Part shown: positions 32,161 through 42,664 of the stretch, one piece after another | How positions within the stretch are numbered: position 1 is the stretch's first letter | Layout: the number at the start of each line of letters is the position of its first letter | NCBI GenBank assembly: GCA_947683425.1 | Contig: CANTUQ010000073.1 | Coordinates: forward strand, 14,179,001 to 14,243,000 | Direction: 5' to 3' | Source: Excoecaria cochinchinensis | Taxonomy: Eukaryota > Streptophyta > Magnoliopsida > Malpighiales > Euphorbiaceae | Length of the DNA: 64,000 nt | Position numbers and translations under genes: made by a program | Notes under the pieces: model-generated | The model's input: the letters and a program-made list of their open reading frames with translations, nothing else | Told to the model about the DNA's origin: nothing | Databases searched by the model: none

Positions 32161-32179
32161 GTCCCCAGTAGAGTCGCCA
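32161..32179 (-). other. E3 primer-binding site (Tat/Ogre type)
   Basis: Minus strand reads TGGCGACTCTACTGGGGAC one base inside the 5' LTR. From memory this is the tRNA-Arg-type site seen in Ogre/Tat elements; the tRNA assignment should be checked. Confidence 0.8.
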
Positions 32180-32180
32180 C

Positions 32181-34493
32181 TGTGACGCGCGCCGGATCCC
32201 GGCATGAGCGCCCATCTGACCGCCCGCTTGAGGGCGATCGGGGCATTGCGGGTCCGTTGATAGCTTGCAATAAATAGCAAGTGCGTCTATGTTGGGCAAC
32301 AGGGAGGTTTCATGGAGTCACCACCCAATAGAACATTGGGAAAGTTACTCTCGCCTCGGAGAGCCTAAGACTGCGCGTTGTATCCATTTTGGGCCAACCA
32401 GAGGGGTCTTGGAAGGTAAACCTCTCGCCCTAAGGAGCCTAGGATTAGCGCTAAAGTCTCGTGACCCAAGAAGTATTTTGGAGGATAACCTCTAACCTCT
32501 CGAGCCCAAAGACCAGAGCTGGGTCCAGGATTTCTCATCTATTTCTACCTCGATTAATTTATGATCAAATTTTAATTATCGTTAATTCGCTCTCACTCCA
32601 CACGATGCAATTTTAATCTAAAAGCGTAAATATTCACATTGAATGCGATAGGATAAACATATCAAAAATAACATCAATTGTAAACTACAATAATACCAGG
32701 AGCGGAATACAACTCCCATTTAAAAGTGCAAACATACATAAAACCGGGGAATTTATTAATTATGAGGACTTTGGTCCCCGCATGCTCAATTAAAGAAAAT
32801 ATTTTGGATGTGGTAATTTTATTTGGGATGAAAACTAGGACATTGGTCCCATTTTATTATGAAAAATCTAAACTAATTTAGTAAAACTATTTTTGTGATT
32901 TTTATTTAGGTGCGCATAAGAAAACATTTCACTCAATGAATATATACAAGGAAATTAAATAAAATGAAAATTAAAAATGTATAAAGGAAATACCAAACCC
33001 CGCAACTCCTCCTTCATGTGCATGGATGCTCAAATGAGAATAAAACAATGATTTGCAACCAAAAATCAAAAAGAAATTCATGTTAGTGATTAGGCCAACG
33101 AAATAATACAACATAAAAGGTAATATGTACAATGACCATATAACATGCATAAGATACTATAACATGCATAAAAAATAATTATGATGCAATTTAACATGCA
33201 TAAAGTGATTAAGATGCAATTTAACATGCATAAGGTGATGAAGTATCATGGCATATGCAACTTATTAATAATAGTTATTAACATACATGGAATATTAGTG
33301 ACAATCAATTTTATTATAGTTAAGACATGAATAAATGTGTAACATGAGAATAATTCCACTTGACATGCATAACTAGCATAAAATAATGACTATAACACTC
33401 ATACATGCAAAAGAAAACATAATAATAAACATGATATAGCATTAAAAAATTAAAGGTATTTACAACCTAAAACATGCATAATTACATGAACAAAGAATAA
33501 TTTGACATGGAAAAAAAAAAAGATTAATAGAATTTAAAAAGCTTATTTGTTATATGAATAATTGAAGATAAAAAAAATAAGAAGAAGAATATGGAGACTA
33601 AGAGAATTTACATGTTTGATATGTTAATTGGAAGCCAAAATAAATGAAATTAACAAGAGAATTAATGAGTAAAGCCAAGAATAATTACCCTCAAATTCAG
33701 TTTTGAAGAATTGAAGATAGAAGTGTTGAATTCCTTGTCTTCTCTTGTGAAAATCCTTAGAAAATAGCTTGAAAACTTGAAGAAAAGCTCTTGGAAACAA
33801 GTGTGTAAGATGGATTTTTTTCTCTCAACTCAAAGCTCCAAAATTCAGTTTTTTTCTAACAAAATGTTCTCCTTTTTTCCTCCTCTTGTTTCTGAATTTT
33901 TCTAGTGTTTTAACCCTCAAAAACTACCCAAAAACCACCCAAAACCGTCCAAAAACCGCTAAAAATCGTGTTTGGGTCGAAAAATGGGCGAAATGGGCGA
34001 AGTGGGGCGAGAAATCGGCGTGAGGGGCGATTTCCGTGCGCCTCGCGCACGTTCCGCGCACGACGTGCGCGGAGCGAGCGACGCCCGAGGCGTCGCTCGC
34101 GCAGAGAGACCGACGCTCAGGGCGTCGGCCGCGCGGAGCGCACGCTCCGCGCACGGAAATTCGCGACGGCCCTTGGCCGTCGCCTTTCCGTCGCGATTAA
34201 TTTCCCCTATTTTCTACTTTTCTATTTTTTTCATTTTTTAATCATTTTTTTACCCCTTTTTTTTTTTAAAAAAAAAAAAATTTATATAAAATACCCTCAA
34301 CCTAAAACACACTTTTTCTTCTTCAAAATAATTTAAAAAATATTTTTAAAATATTTTTAAAATACCCTTTTTACTCACCGAAAAGACAAGGAAAATCACT
34401 TCTGAGCTCCAATCTTTTTGCCTATAAGCCGGCATAGCTAAATTTCATCATCGGGTAATCCTGATCAAGGCTACTCGGGACCCGGTGTCTACA
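32181..34493 (-). repeat. E3 5' LTR
   Basis: 2,313 bp, the near-identical partner of 20935-23255. Differences by eye include GTGCGTC/GTGCATC near 32283 and GGGTCCAGG/GGGTCCGGG near 32525. A 10-bp stretch of the palindrome cluster is missing here (CACGCTCCGCGCACGG at 34141-34156). The long T tract of the other copy is here part T, part A (34255-34280). Confidence 0.95.
34035..34192. repeat. GC-rich palindrome cluster in E3 5' LTR
   Basis: Same block as 22790-22950: GCGAGCGACGCC and its complement, CCGACGC...GCGTCGG and GCGACGGCC...GGCCGTCGC are all perfect. One hairpin near 34140 is shortened by the 10-bp deletion, which restores a compact GCACGCTCCGCGC. Confidence 0.88.
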
Positions 34494-34498
34494 GGGCC

Positions 34499-34830
34499 CT
34501 TTGGCATATCGACTGGCGTTGCCTCCAGTATTAGCCAAGCTTCACGATGTATTTCATGTATCCATGTTGAGAAGGTATAGATCAGATGAATCTCATGTGT
34601 TACCTGTGCAAGAAGTGGAAGTACAGCCAGACTTCACCTATGATGAGAAACCGAAAGCAATATTAGCAAGGGAAGTGAGGCAGCTTCGAAATAAGCAGAT
34701 ACCACTTGTGAAAGTGCTCTGGCAGCATCATGGTGTTGAATAAGCAACATGGGAGCCAGAAGCCGCTATGCGGGAGCAGCATCCACAGCTGTTTAACATA
34801 GGTATGAATTTTGAGGACGAAATTCTTTAG
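34499..34830 (+). pseudogene. E2 integrase tail with chromodomain (resumes after E3)
   Basis: Continues the frame broken at 20934. It has FHVSMLRRYRSDESHVL, then KAILAREVRQLRNKQIPLVK and HHGVE, a TAA (34741) in place of the usual Glu codon, then ATWEPEAAM. This is the Tekay/Del chromodomain, closely matching that of E1 at 4420-4713. It ends in NFEDEIL and a stop just before the PPT. The GGGCC duplication (34494-34498) marks the E3 excision-free join. Confidence 0.9.
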
Positions 34831-34842
34831 GGAGGGGAGAGT
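34829..34842 (+). other. E2 polypurine tract
   Basis: AGGGAGGGGAGAGT lies directly before the 3' LTR (TATCATGGCC, where the 5' LTR has TGTCATGGCC). Confidence 0.85.
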
Positions 34843-36138
34843 TATCATGGCCAGGAATGTGCCCTAGTAGTATTGATCTAATTTAGGATGTGTGTGTGAT
34901 TGAATGTATAGCTTAGGACTAAATTGAAATGAAGGAAGGACTTGATTGGAAGATGAGTGGGTAGTTTAGTGGCCAATTAGCATATATATGAGATTAGGTT
35001 AGGAATGGATTAGTGGCTGATTAGCTTATCTAATGATGGATTAATTTAGAATAAAATAATGTAAGAAATCAATTAGTGGGAGGCAGAAATTGAAGTGGAA
35101 TCCGTGTGGCTCCTTGTGAGTATGCCACCTCCACCTTATGCATGCATGAGTCCCTTTGAGGAAGAGAGATGACCCATGTCACACCCCGTTTGCCCCCTAG
35201 TAGAATGAGCCTGTTTGTGTGAGCCTGCATTTGCATGTGTTCGGCATATCATAAGGGTATTTTGGTAAAAATGCATGTTTTTGGGTTTTGTTAGTATGTG
35301 GGTGCATATAGGGTATTAGTGTGTGTATTAAGTGGGTAATAGTTGTGTGCACTTGAGCATGCAATAGTAGGGTGTTTTTAGTTGAGATTGTTTTGGGTGT
35401 GTGTAATGCATGGTTGTTTGGTGTGAGTGGTTAGCTTCACCAATAGGAAATTGACACATGCTTAGGGCAAAGAAAAGAAAAAGAAAAAGGAAAGAAAGAA
35501 GGGGAATGGCAGATTCACGTTTTCCCTTCTTCCCCTCACGTTTCTTCTTTTCTTCTTCTTCATTTTCTTCACTCTAAGAATTGTGGTGTGGATTCAAGTT
35601 TGTATTGGTGGAGTTAATCATCTCTTTGCATCTCTTTGGGTAAGTAATGGTATTCTTCTCATCTTGTTTTCCATTTGTTTCATCTTCTTTTTCCTCTTTG
35701 GGTTTAGATTTAACTTAGAGTTTGTATTGTTGGATGTTCTTTGTTGTGTTGTGTTTAGCTGAGGCTCTTCGCGATCCTAAGGGCAAGGATATTGCTGGGA
35801 CGAGTGGAGCTAAGTGATTGAAGCTTAGAATCTCAGGTTTGGGATTTTACTTGTGGATTGTGCTTGATTTGAACTTACTGTAATTTCTAGGGTTTATGTT
35901 CTTGAATGTGGTTATGTATGATTTTGGTTGTGATGAGTGTTGAATTAAGTTGTTATATGTCATTTTGATGCTTGAATGATCTTCTGGAAGGTAAGAACTG
36001 ATTTGCGTGATTTTGATTCAAGTTTGGAGTTGATTTCTGTGTTCTGGGAAAATTCTGGAAAACTGGAAAATCGTGTTACTGTAGAAAATTCCCGTTTTGC
36101 TGTGTCTGTCGCGTGACTACCCAAGAAGAGAGGCAAGT

Positions 36139-36480
36139 CACGAGACGTGACTTCCAGTTACGACTCGTGACCTGCCAAAAAGAAGCTAGTCACGAGTTGT
36201 GACTGCCTGTCACAACTCGTGACTAGCCAAGACGAAGGCAGTCATGAGGCGTGACTCCCAGTTACGACTCGTGACCGGCCTGAGATAGTCACGCGTGACC
36301 AGCCCTAAGAAGCCAGTCACGAGACGTGACACCCAGTAACGACTCGTGACCAGCGAGGCAAGTCACGTTGAGTGACCAGCAAAGAAAGCCAGTCACGAGA
36401 CGTGACTCCCAGTCACGACTCGTGACCGGCCTTGTGAAGAGGCCAGTCACAAGTTGTGATGCCATTCACGACTCGTGACC
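36139..36480. repeat. GTCACG...CGTGAC palindrome array in family B solo LTR
   Basis: Six 34-35-nt units plus two deleted ones, starting at about 36139, 36189, 36240, 36288 (short), 36317, 36363 (short), 36392 and 36446. A full unit is GTCACGAGACGTGAC, a 5-nt link, then GTCACGACTCGTGAC. Each half is itself a palindrome, and the halves also pair with one another. The basic period is about 50 bp, with spacers such as CGGCC and CAGCGAGGC. Confidence 0.92.
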
Positions 36481-37213
36481 ATCCAACCTCGTTGGTCACC
36501 CCGTTCGGCCTATTTTCTAAAATTTCCGGGTTTTAACTCAACGATGAATTCCGTAATTCTTCCAATTGGACTTATACTGCTGTATAATGCATGTCATACT
36601 TTTATATGCTTTGATATGAGTGATACCATGTTTCTTCAGATGAATTATATGTTGTGTTCTGAAATATGATTTGAATGACGCATAACCTGCTAGAGTCAAG
36701 TAAGTGGATAGTTAGGCATGCCTAATAGAGTCTTTTAGCTGCAGCCCTTTGTTTCGTTTGGACCCCGATCAGGTCCCCGTTTGGTTCCTCGCGAACCCTA
36801 TTATGTGTAAGGATCTTGTTTAAGGTCCCTTTATAAAATGATTTGTGAAAGTTAAAAGTATAATGGTTTTCTCGATTTGTACCTGTAAGGTACTGTCTGT
36901 AATCGGCTCGTACCCGTAAAGTACTATCTGTACACTCGTTATCCACTACCCAGAGTCAGCAGGTGTTCTTTTGGTGTTCGATTGGTTTGCTCTACTCTTA
37001 TAACTATATATATGTAATATTTGTATGAGTATATTGATGAAATGTATGTTCAACTAATATGGAAATGGCTATGAATTTGAGATACAGAATGTATGGCTTT
37101 AAATTGCGAGCATGTTCTTATGAATTATGTTATGAGCTATTGCATTTTGCCATTATGAATGTGTTATGCCTTGATGACCATTATGAATGGCCGTTCATAT
37201 TTTATGTGTGTTT

Positions 37214-37263
37214 CCCCACTAAGCGTTTATCGCTTAGCACGGTGTTTTTACCCGTGCAGGTGC
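37214..37263 (+). other. Conserved double hairpin in family B solo LTR
   Basis: CTAAGCG (37219-37225) pairs with CGCTTAG (37231-37237) across a short loop. GCACGG then pairs with CCGTGC, followed by AGGTGCG. This is the most regular copy in the window. Confidence 0.82.
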
Positions 37264-38363
37264 GAAAGGAGTTTTACTTTGAGAGAGTCGCCGCCGTCAA
37301 GCCAACATAGAAGGTTTTAGTGTAGGGCTTAGTTTTTGTAATCAGTGATGATTCATTTTGTATTGAACTCTCATGTATCAGTTTTGTTTCAGCTTCTGCT
37401 TTTGTATTTATATTTTGGCTATGTAATATCTCTTGTTTCAGCTAGTTGATCAGAACATTATTGTAATAGTTTATTATATTAATGTATGATCAGCGATGGC
37501 TTTCTTTCCCTTTTAAGTTTTTAATTATCTTGTATTTCAGTATGTATGATATGAATGAATGTATGATTTGCTTGTATCTATTTGGTGATACCTTTACTCA
37601 TACGGCGTCTCACTCCTTATCGGATGGGATTGCCTACGTATGGGTAGGGGGTGTTACAACCCATTTGTGAGGATTGAGTCATTTTCTGTGTTTCTACCTC
37701 CTCTTGCCGTGTGAGTAGTTCTTTTAGTCTCTAAATCAAATTGCATAATTGTTAAGAAGGTCAAGTTGTTAAGTTGCTCAAGAGTTAAGTTGTTGAACTC
37801 AAGAGGTAAGTGATTATGAATGCATATTCTCATCTTTTACTCTTTCTTCTTGGTTTGAATTGTTTTGGATGGGATATTGTTGGATTGAGTTTAAGCCTGT
37901 GCATTGGTATTGTATTGGTAGCTAAGGAATCGAAGAGGGGTAAACGAAAAGCAGTAATCAGAGAGCCGAGCATTCAACGAAATTAGGAGCTAAGGCGACA
38001 AGGTTTGGGAACAAACCCAATTTGTATAAACTGTGCGATTTGTGTTGGTCAAATAGAGGTTTGGTATGAATTGTGTGTGTATGTGAAATAATGACCTTGA
38101 GCATGAAATTGTATTGGTAGGTTAAATATTGGTTGTGGAGATATGCTTTGTGAAAGTGTTGCTTGAGAATATGTATGCCATGTGTGTATTGGGAATGATT
38201 GTAGCTTGTGCTATAAATGAATGCCAATGTCAAGATGGGAAATCAGGTATGTGCCAATTGAGTATGTGGTTGATAATTGGTTTAATTGCTAAAAAGGAAA
38301 ATGAGTTTGAAGTCCTTGAAAGGAAGTGAGAAATGTAGGCTGAATTGGCGAAACCTTGCATAG

Positions 38364-38617
38364 GTCACGGTGGCAACAAAAATGGTTATGACCGTGAGGT
38401 ATGCTTGGGTTCGATTCTGCCTAAGTGAAATTAGGTAAGTCACGGTGGCAACAAAAATGGTTGTGACCGTGACATACCCTCAAGTTGCATCTGCTAAGAG
38501 TAGGGAACATGTCACGGTGGCAACCAAAATGGTTGTGACCGTGACCTGCCCCCAATTTGCATTCTATTTTGGACTTCAACATGTCACGGTGGCAACCAAA
38601 CTGGTTGGGACCGTGAC
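38364..38617. repeat. Palindrome array in E2 3' LTR (4 units)
   Basis: Units start at 38364, 38439, 38511 and 38583. Unit 1 keeps its right arm (ACCGTGAG) better than in the 5' LTR; unit 4 has GGTTGGGACCGTGAC in place of GGTTGTGACCGTGAC. Otherwise it matches 15211-15466. Confidence 0.92.
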
Positions 38618-39388
38618 CTACCCTATTTTGGCAATATAACCCTAATGTGTTTGGACTTTCAAATGGTAAGGCTTTAAGCTTAAATGAAAGGCATTAAGGG
38701 TAAGCATTAGGTGTGCATTAAGAAATGTATATTTGGATACGAACATGATGATTCTTGAATGTAATCAAGTATGTGATTATTGACTATGAAAGAATGAGCT
38801 TAGGAACACAATGAGTATGCAAATGAAGTGAATAGATATGTGTTAATGCGTATGTGTAAAGAGAATGTGATGATGGCAAATGACATGCGTGATGTGAAAT
38901 TGTTCAAAGTGAAATGGATAACATGTTTAACAACTTAAGCCTGCAAGTCAAGTAGTGGATAGATAGGCATGCCTATAGGGTCAGAGTGCTATAGCCCAAT
39001 GCATTAAATGTGTCAGATTCCTTGGGAATCACAATACGAAAACAATGCGTATAATCCTTGTTGGATTTCATTACATGTGGATTGATATTATGTACTTGAG
39101 GGTACCAATGTGTAAATGAGATTTCAATGCGATTCTAGTACCTTAGTGGTACCAATGCGATACCCGTTATCTGTGTCTTAGAATTGTAGGCTAACTAAAT
39201 GATAAATGGAAGTGATTGTGATATGTGAATTTGTGGATTAAGTGGTTGATGCTTTATGATTGAATATAGTAACGGATAATGCTATGCTGGAATGGTATTT
39301 AATATGGTAATATTTATTCAAGCATGACTACTAGTATGTAATGTATGGTATCCGTATTGGCGTGTTAAACTACTTGTTATATATGTGT

Positions 39389-39438
39389 TCCCCACTAAGC
39401 GTTATTGCTTAGCACGGGTTTACTCTAATCCGTGCAGG
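39389..39438 (+). other. Conserved double hairpin in E2 3' LTR
   Basis: Same as 16239-16287: CTAAGC/GCTTAG and GCACGG/CCGTGC are intact, with one substitution in the second loop. Confidence 0.8.
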
Positions 39439-39796
39439 TACGGACAAGAGGTGACCGAAAGGACGCACCCATATAGCAACGGTCAACAATAGGAAGCTGT
39501 TAGTGTAGGTTGTGGGAATTTTGTATAAGCTTCTTGTATAATTAATATGTGTATCAAGTATGTAAAGGCATGTAATAGTGTGTTAACTTAGTAAGTTAAC
39601 CTAAAGGCTATATAAGTATGCATGATGAGTATGTGGTTATAGTGAATGAACTATAAGTAGTTGGCATGAGATGCATAACGAAATTTTATTATACAGGTTC
39701 CTTATTAATGTGCATGTGTTCTGTTGTGTGTGTACGGCCATTTTCTATAAGATTAGCTGAGCTAGTCTGTCGTTAGGGAATAGGCGTCACAAGCCC

Positions 39797-40577
39797 ACAA
39801 GTTATAATTGGTCTCTAGCAAGACATTATGACTACCCAAATAATATAAATATCGTTAGTCCGATTTTAACCTGACAATAGAACATGCCATTATCCTTTTG
39901 TCACACGATATCTTGTTTGAACATAAGTCATGGTCCATGTCAAACTTATATTGTTCAAACATATAATTTCCCGATCACTAAGTAGACTAATAAATTCAAA
40001 TTAAATTGATCACACTATCAATTCATTCGAGCACTGCCATGCATTTTTACAGTCCTACTTATCGAGGGGCCCAACAGATATCTCTCTCATAAGAGAGGGA
40101 CAAATTCCATCTTAGTTATTCTCTTTCCTCTGCATAATTCTTATTATGTCTTATCATAAATTTTATAATTATGCGATTAAACATAACGTTTAATTATGTC
40201 AAAACATAATGTTCCTTATGTAGGAAACCGTGATAACCTCAGGTCAAAGGATTCAATAACATATCTATTATAAGATCACTTATGACACTATCGCATGTAG
40301 TGATCTTACAGTGGGTCTATCCAGTACTTTGTTCTCTAACAAATACATATAGATTTGATTTTTGTCATCATATATAATCATCCCATGATTATCAATGCAA
40401 ATCTATACTAGTCAGCGATAAATAACTAGGGACGACATAAATAACATTATTATTCATAAATATTACAATAATGTAACATGCCAATAATATTAATGTGAAG
40501 AAAACCATTATATATAAATGAAAATGTAATGATTACATCAAGGTCCAAATATTTGGCCTAGGGCATAACCACTGACA
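39797..40577 (-). mobile_element. Copia-type LTR, right part
   Basis: Continues 13443-14181 after the E2 insertion. It contains CTAGCAAGACATTATGACTA, TAGTGATCTTA and GCCTAGGGCATAACCACTGACA at the end; on the minus strand that end reads TGTCAGTGGTTATGCCCTAG, a typical Copia LTR start. It is closely matched by 59220-60054. Confidence 0.75.
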
Positions 40578-40844
40578 CCAACTCATGTAATTCTAGCCAA
40601 TCTTATTTTGATCAGCCAAACTCTTTCTAAGTAATGAATCTCATTTTGTCATTTGAATTTGGTTTTCGGACTTGACACTATTTGTGTGTTTATTTTTTCA
40701 GCCATTAGTATATTAGCTTTGGTAAGAATTATTGTTCTTAGGAAGTTATTTTCACTAAACTTACCACTAAACCATCTACTCTTTCAAACTTGTAGTTGCA
40801 GTTTGCTTTTTGTCATGGTAATAGGATTTACGAGTACAAATGTT
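40578..40844. other. Unassigned stretch
   Basis: AT-rich text between the Copia LTR and the recognisable CACTA transposase. The frame entering the transposase extends back to 40653 but is low-complexity and hydrophobic there, with no motif. It may be CACTA-internal sequence. Confidence 0.4.
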
Positions 40845-41434
40845 GAAACAAGACCACCACCACCAATTAGAATTGGGGAAGAAATTCAATGAGAAATTGA
40901 TCAGTGGGGTCTAGTCAAAGTCACTGAGCTTGATGCAGATGAGGTCAATGGGATCATATGTCAGTCATATGGATGGAGAAAACGAAGCATAGTTTGGGAT
41001 TTGCCTTACTGGAAAACAAACATGATCTGACACAATCTTGATGTCATGCATATTGAAAAAAAAATGTTTTTGATAATGTGATTAACACAGTTTTAAATGT
41101 TGAAGGCAAAACAAAAGACAATGCAAAAGCACATTCAGATTTAGAAAAATATTATTGTCGTTTGGAGTTGGCAATAGATCCAATCAGTGGCAAATATCAA
41201 AAAGCATGCTACACCTTGGATAAGACATCAAAACAAGTTTTATTTAATTGGTTGAAAGAACTTAAGTTTCCAGATGGATACATTTTAAACTTGGCTCGCT
41301 ATGTTGACATGACAAAGCTCAAATTATTTGGCATGAAAAGCCAGGAAGATTATTTGGTACTACTTTCTTCTGTAGGAATTTTGATTGTTAAAGTTCCCTC
41401 CTTATTCTGGAAGCGACTCTCATGGAAAGATTAG
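40845..41434 (+). pseudogene. CACTA transposase (TNP2-like) remnant
   Basis: In order: PPPPIRIGEEI, KRSIVWDLPYWKTNMI with a stop, HNLDVMHIEKK, then after a frame change INTVLNVEGKTKDNAKAHSD, DKTSKQVLFNWLKELKFPDG and LARYVDMTKLKLFGMKS. The family signature is YWKxNxxRHNLDVMHIEKN...GKTKDN...FPDGYxxNxxRCVD...GMKSHD. The frame change falls in a run of nine A (41054-41062), most simply a one-base gain. After GMKS the reading departs from the family and ends at 41434. The intact protein would bind the ends and cut them. Confidence 0.85.
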
Positions 41435-42650
41435 ACCTTTAAGCCAAGCAAGGTAGAGATTAAAACCAAATTGCAACAGAAAAAACTAGATACAAAGGAG
41501 GCATGTAGGCCAGAACAACAGCAAAAACCCAGCACATAGCTATAACAGAGGCAAACAGCAATCACCAATATATTTTTATATTCAAATCCAGAGAAAAAAA
41601 AATAGTATACACAGCTTCTATGCCAAACTTGTTCTCCTTCTAAATACGATCAAGAAAAAAGTATAAAAAGAAAGAAACAATCTTGATTGAGAAGATAACA
41701 AATTCAGACTATTAAAACCTGAGATTTGGAGCCAGCAGCAAGAAGATTATCATTGGAACCACCAAAAGCGAAGCTAAAAATCTCTTCTTTGCTACTTATA
41801 GACGAAACCTAAGAATCAAAGAGACATTTATGCAAAACCATCAAGTAGCAGATACAATTTTGAAATTAAAAAAAAAATAGAATATAAAAAAGACCTAAAA
41901 AAATTAGTAGGCGATAACTTTTGGAGAAATGAGAACTAAATAAAACCAAATTGCTTACCCATTTTACTAGATCAATTAGCCCAATAGAAATGCAAATGTT
42001 TCTTTAATCACAAAGAAGAAAACAGAATAAATTTAGATGATTACCTGAGAATGAGATGCGATGGAAAAAAAATGACGAGGTCGGAAATGGTTGGAGAAGT
42101 GATTGTTTACTCTAGTGGAATTAAATCAATGATGGAAGAAGATTAGAAACAAAGAGATATTCAACTGGTAACAAAAGAGAAAGAAGGGTTTTTTCAATTT
42201 CTCACCTGTAATCACCAATTGCACAGCGCCCTATTGATTGAACTAGCAAAAATTAAATATGGATCTTGCAAAACCAAGAAAATTGAAGTAGCAATGACAT
42301 AAACCAAGCGAGGTCGAGAGCAATCTAGGCTTCTACTACTGCCATTCCTATTAGGTTTAGTTTAGTTTAGGTTTGGAAGATAAAATTGCATTTTTTGCAG
42401 ACAGAAAAAGGGTTTGCGTGTTTTTGCTATTCTTCATCTTCAAATGATGGAGAATTATTTTAGAGGTAAAAGCATCTTAAAGTCCCGCCAATTTTTTCAA
42501 GCAATAACCATCGGAATTTTTGTGTTTAAAACCCTCGTTATATAGCAATAAAATTCAAGAACTAACAACCGGATTAAATTTTCTCCGCTACTTATATATT
42601 TTAACGACCAGATTTTCATCCCTTCACTAAATTTTAATCGTTAAAAATCA
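41435..42650. other. CACTA non-coding and subterminal region
   Basis: Apart from the small exon-like piece at 41719-41791, this AT-rich stretch shows no gene. A run of A/G-rich words gives way near 42480 to a subterminal region ending in the inverted repeat. Confidence 0.55.
41719..41791 (-). pseudogene. Possible captured exon (WD40-like) in the CACTA element
   Basis: Minus strand: AG|CAAAGAAG ... TCTCAG|GTTTTAAT, a 73-nt segment with credible splice sites. It reads KEEIFSFAFGGSNDNLLAAG followed by SKSQ, like the turn of a WD40 repeat. It lies opposite in sense to the transposase. CACTA elements often carry host exon pieces. Too short to name. Confidence 0.3.
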
Positions 42651-42664
42651 ATTTTCTTGTAGTG
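42651..42664. repeat. CACTA right terminal inverted repeat
   Basis: ATTTTCTTGTAGTG, the exact complement of the consensus plant CACTA end CACTACAAGAAAAT. It is followed by TGAGGAATT, which belongs to the next LTR. Confidence 0.88.

Larger units (their letters stand above)
20935..34493 (-). mobile_element. E3: Ty3 Tat/Ogre-lineage retrotransposon, young, nested in E2
   Basis: 13,559 bp, minus strand: 5' LTR 32181-34493, 3' LTR 20935-23255, TSD GGGCC at 20930-20934 and 34494-34498. The PBS type, a G-patch after the protease, and a second RNase H between the first RNase H and integrase all mark the Tat/Ogre branch. The LTRs differ by only about 15 substitutions by eye, plus a 10-bp indel and A/T-tract changes, so the insertion is recent. 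Even so the coding part has three stops and one frameshift. Confidence 0.95.
35177..37658 (+). mobile_element. Solo LTR (family B) nested in E2 3' LTR
   Basis: 2,482 bp from TGTCACACCCCGTTTGCCCC to AGGGGGTGTTACA, with TSD ACCCA at 35172-35176 and 37659-37663. There is no internal sequence, so it is the product of LTR-LTR recombination. It carries a palindrome array at 36139-36480, a TAGGCATGCCTA palindrome near 36712 and a textbook double hairpin at 37214-37263. It is related in layout, not in most of its sequence, to the E2 LTR. Confidence 0.93.
14182..39791 (+). mobile_element. E2: Ty3 chromovirus, Tekay/Del type, split by E3 and a solo LTR
   Basis: Plus-strand element with 5' LTR 14182-16639 and 3' LTR 34843-39791, flanked by TSD AGCCC. 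Without its insertions (E3 at 20935-34493 and the solo LTR at 35177-37658, each with one TSD copy) it is about 9.56 kb. Internal order is PBS, gag, zinc knuckle, protease, RT, RNase H, integrase, chromodomain, PPT. All domains are present but carry at least ten stops and two frameshifts, so it is dead. Most stops replace Trp or Gln, as expected from C-to-T decay of methylated DNA. Confidence 0.92.
34843..39791 (+). repeat. E2 3' LTR, interrupted by a solo LTR
   Basis: Pieces 34843-35176 and 37664-39791 align end to end with 14182-16639. The interruption at 35177-37658 has its own TSD (ACCCA). The first dinucleotide is TA, not TG, from a single substitution. It carries its own palindrome array (38364-38617) and double hairpin (39389-39438). 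Confidence 0.92.
40845..42664 (+). mobile_element. CACTA (En/Spm) DNA transposon, right-end fragment
   Basis: Joins transposase sequence (40845-41434) to a right terminal inverted repeat ATTTTCTTGTAGTG at 42651-42664, the complement of the hallmark CACTACAAGAAAAT. The subterminal region has AT-rich blocks with GGTTTAG and TTTTAACGACC words. No matching left terminus was found in the window, and a Copia LTR abuts the left side, so the element is truncated and has no readable TSD. Confidence 0.85.

Noticed and set aside
13443..40577. Calling the split Copia LTR a solo LTR
   Set aside because: The 5 bp outside its two ends (TTTCC and CCAAC) do not match, so a TSD is not supported.
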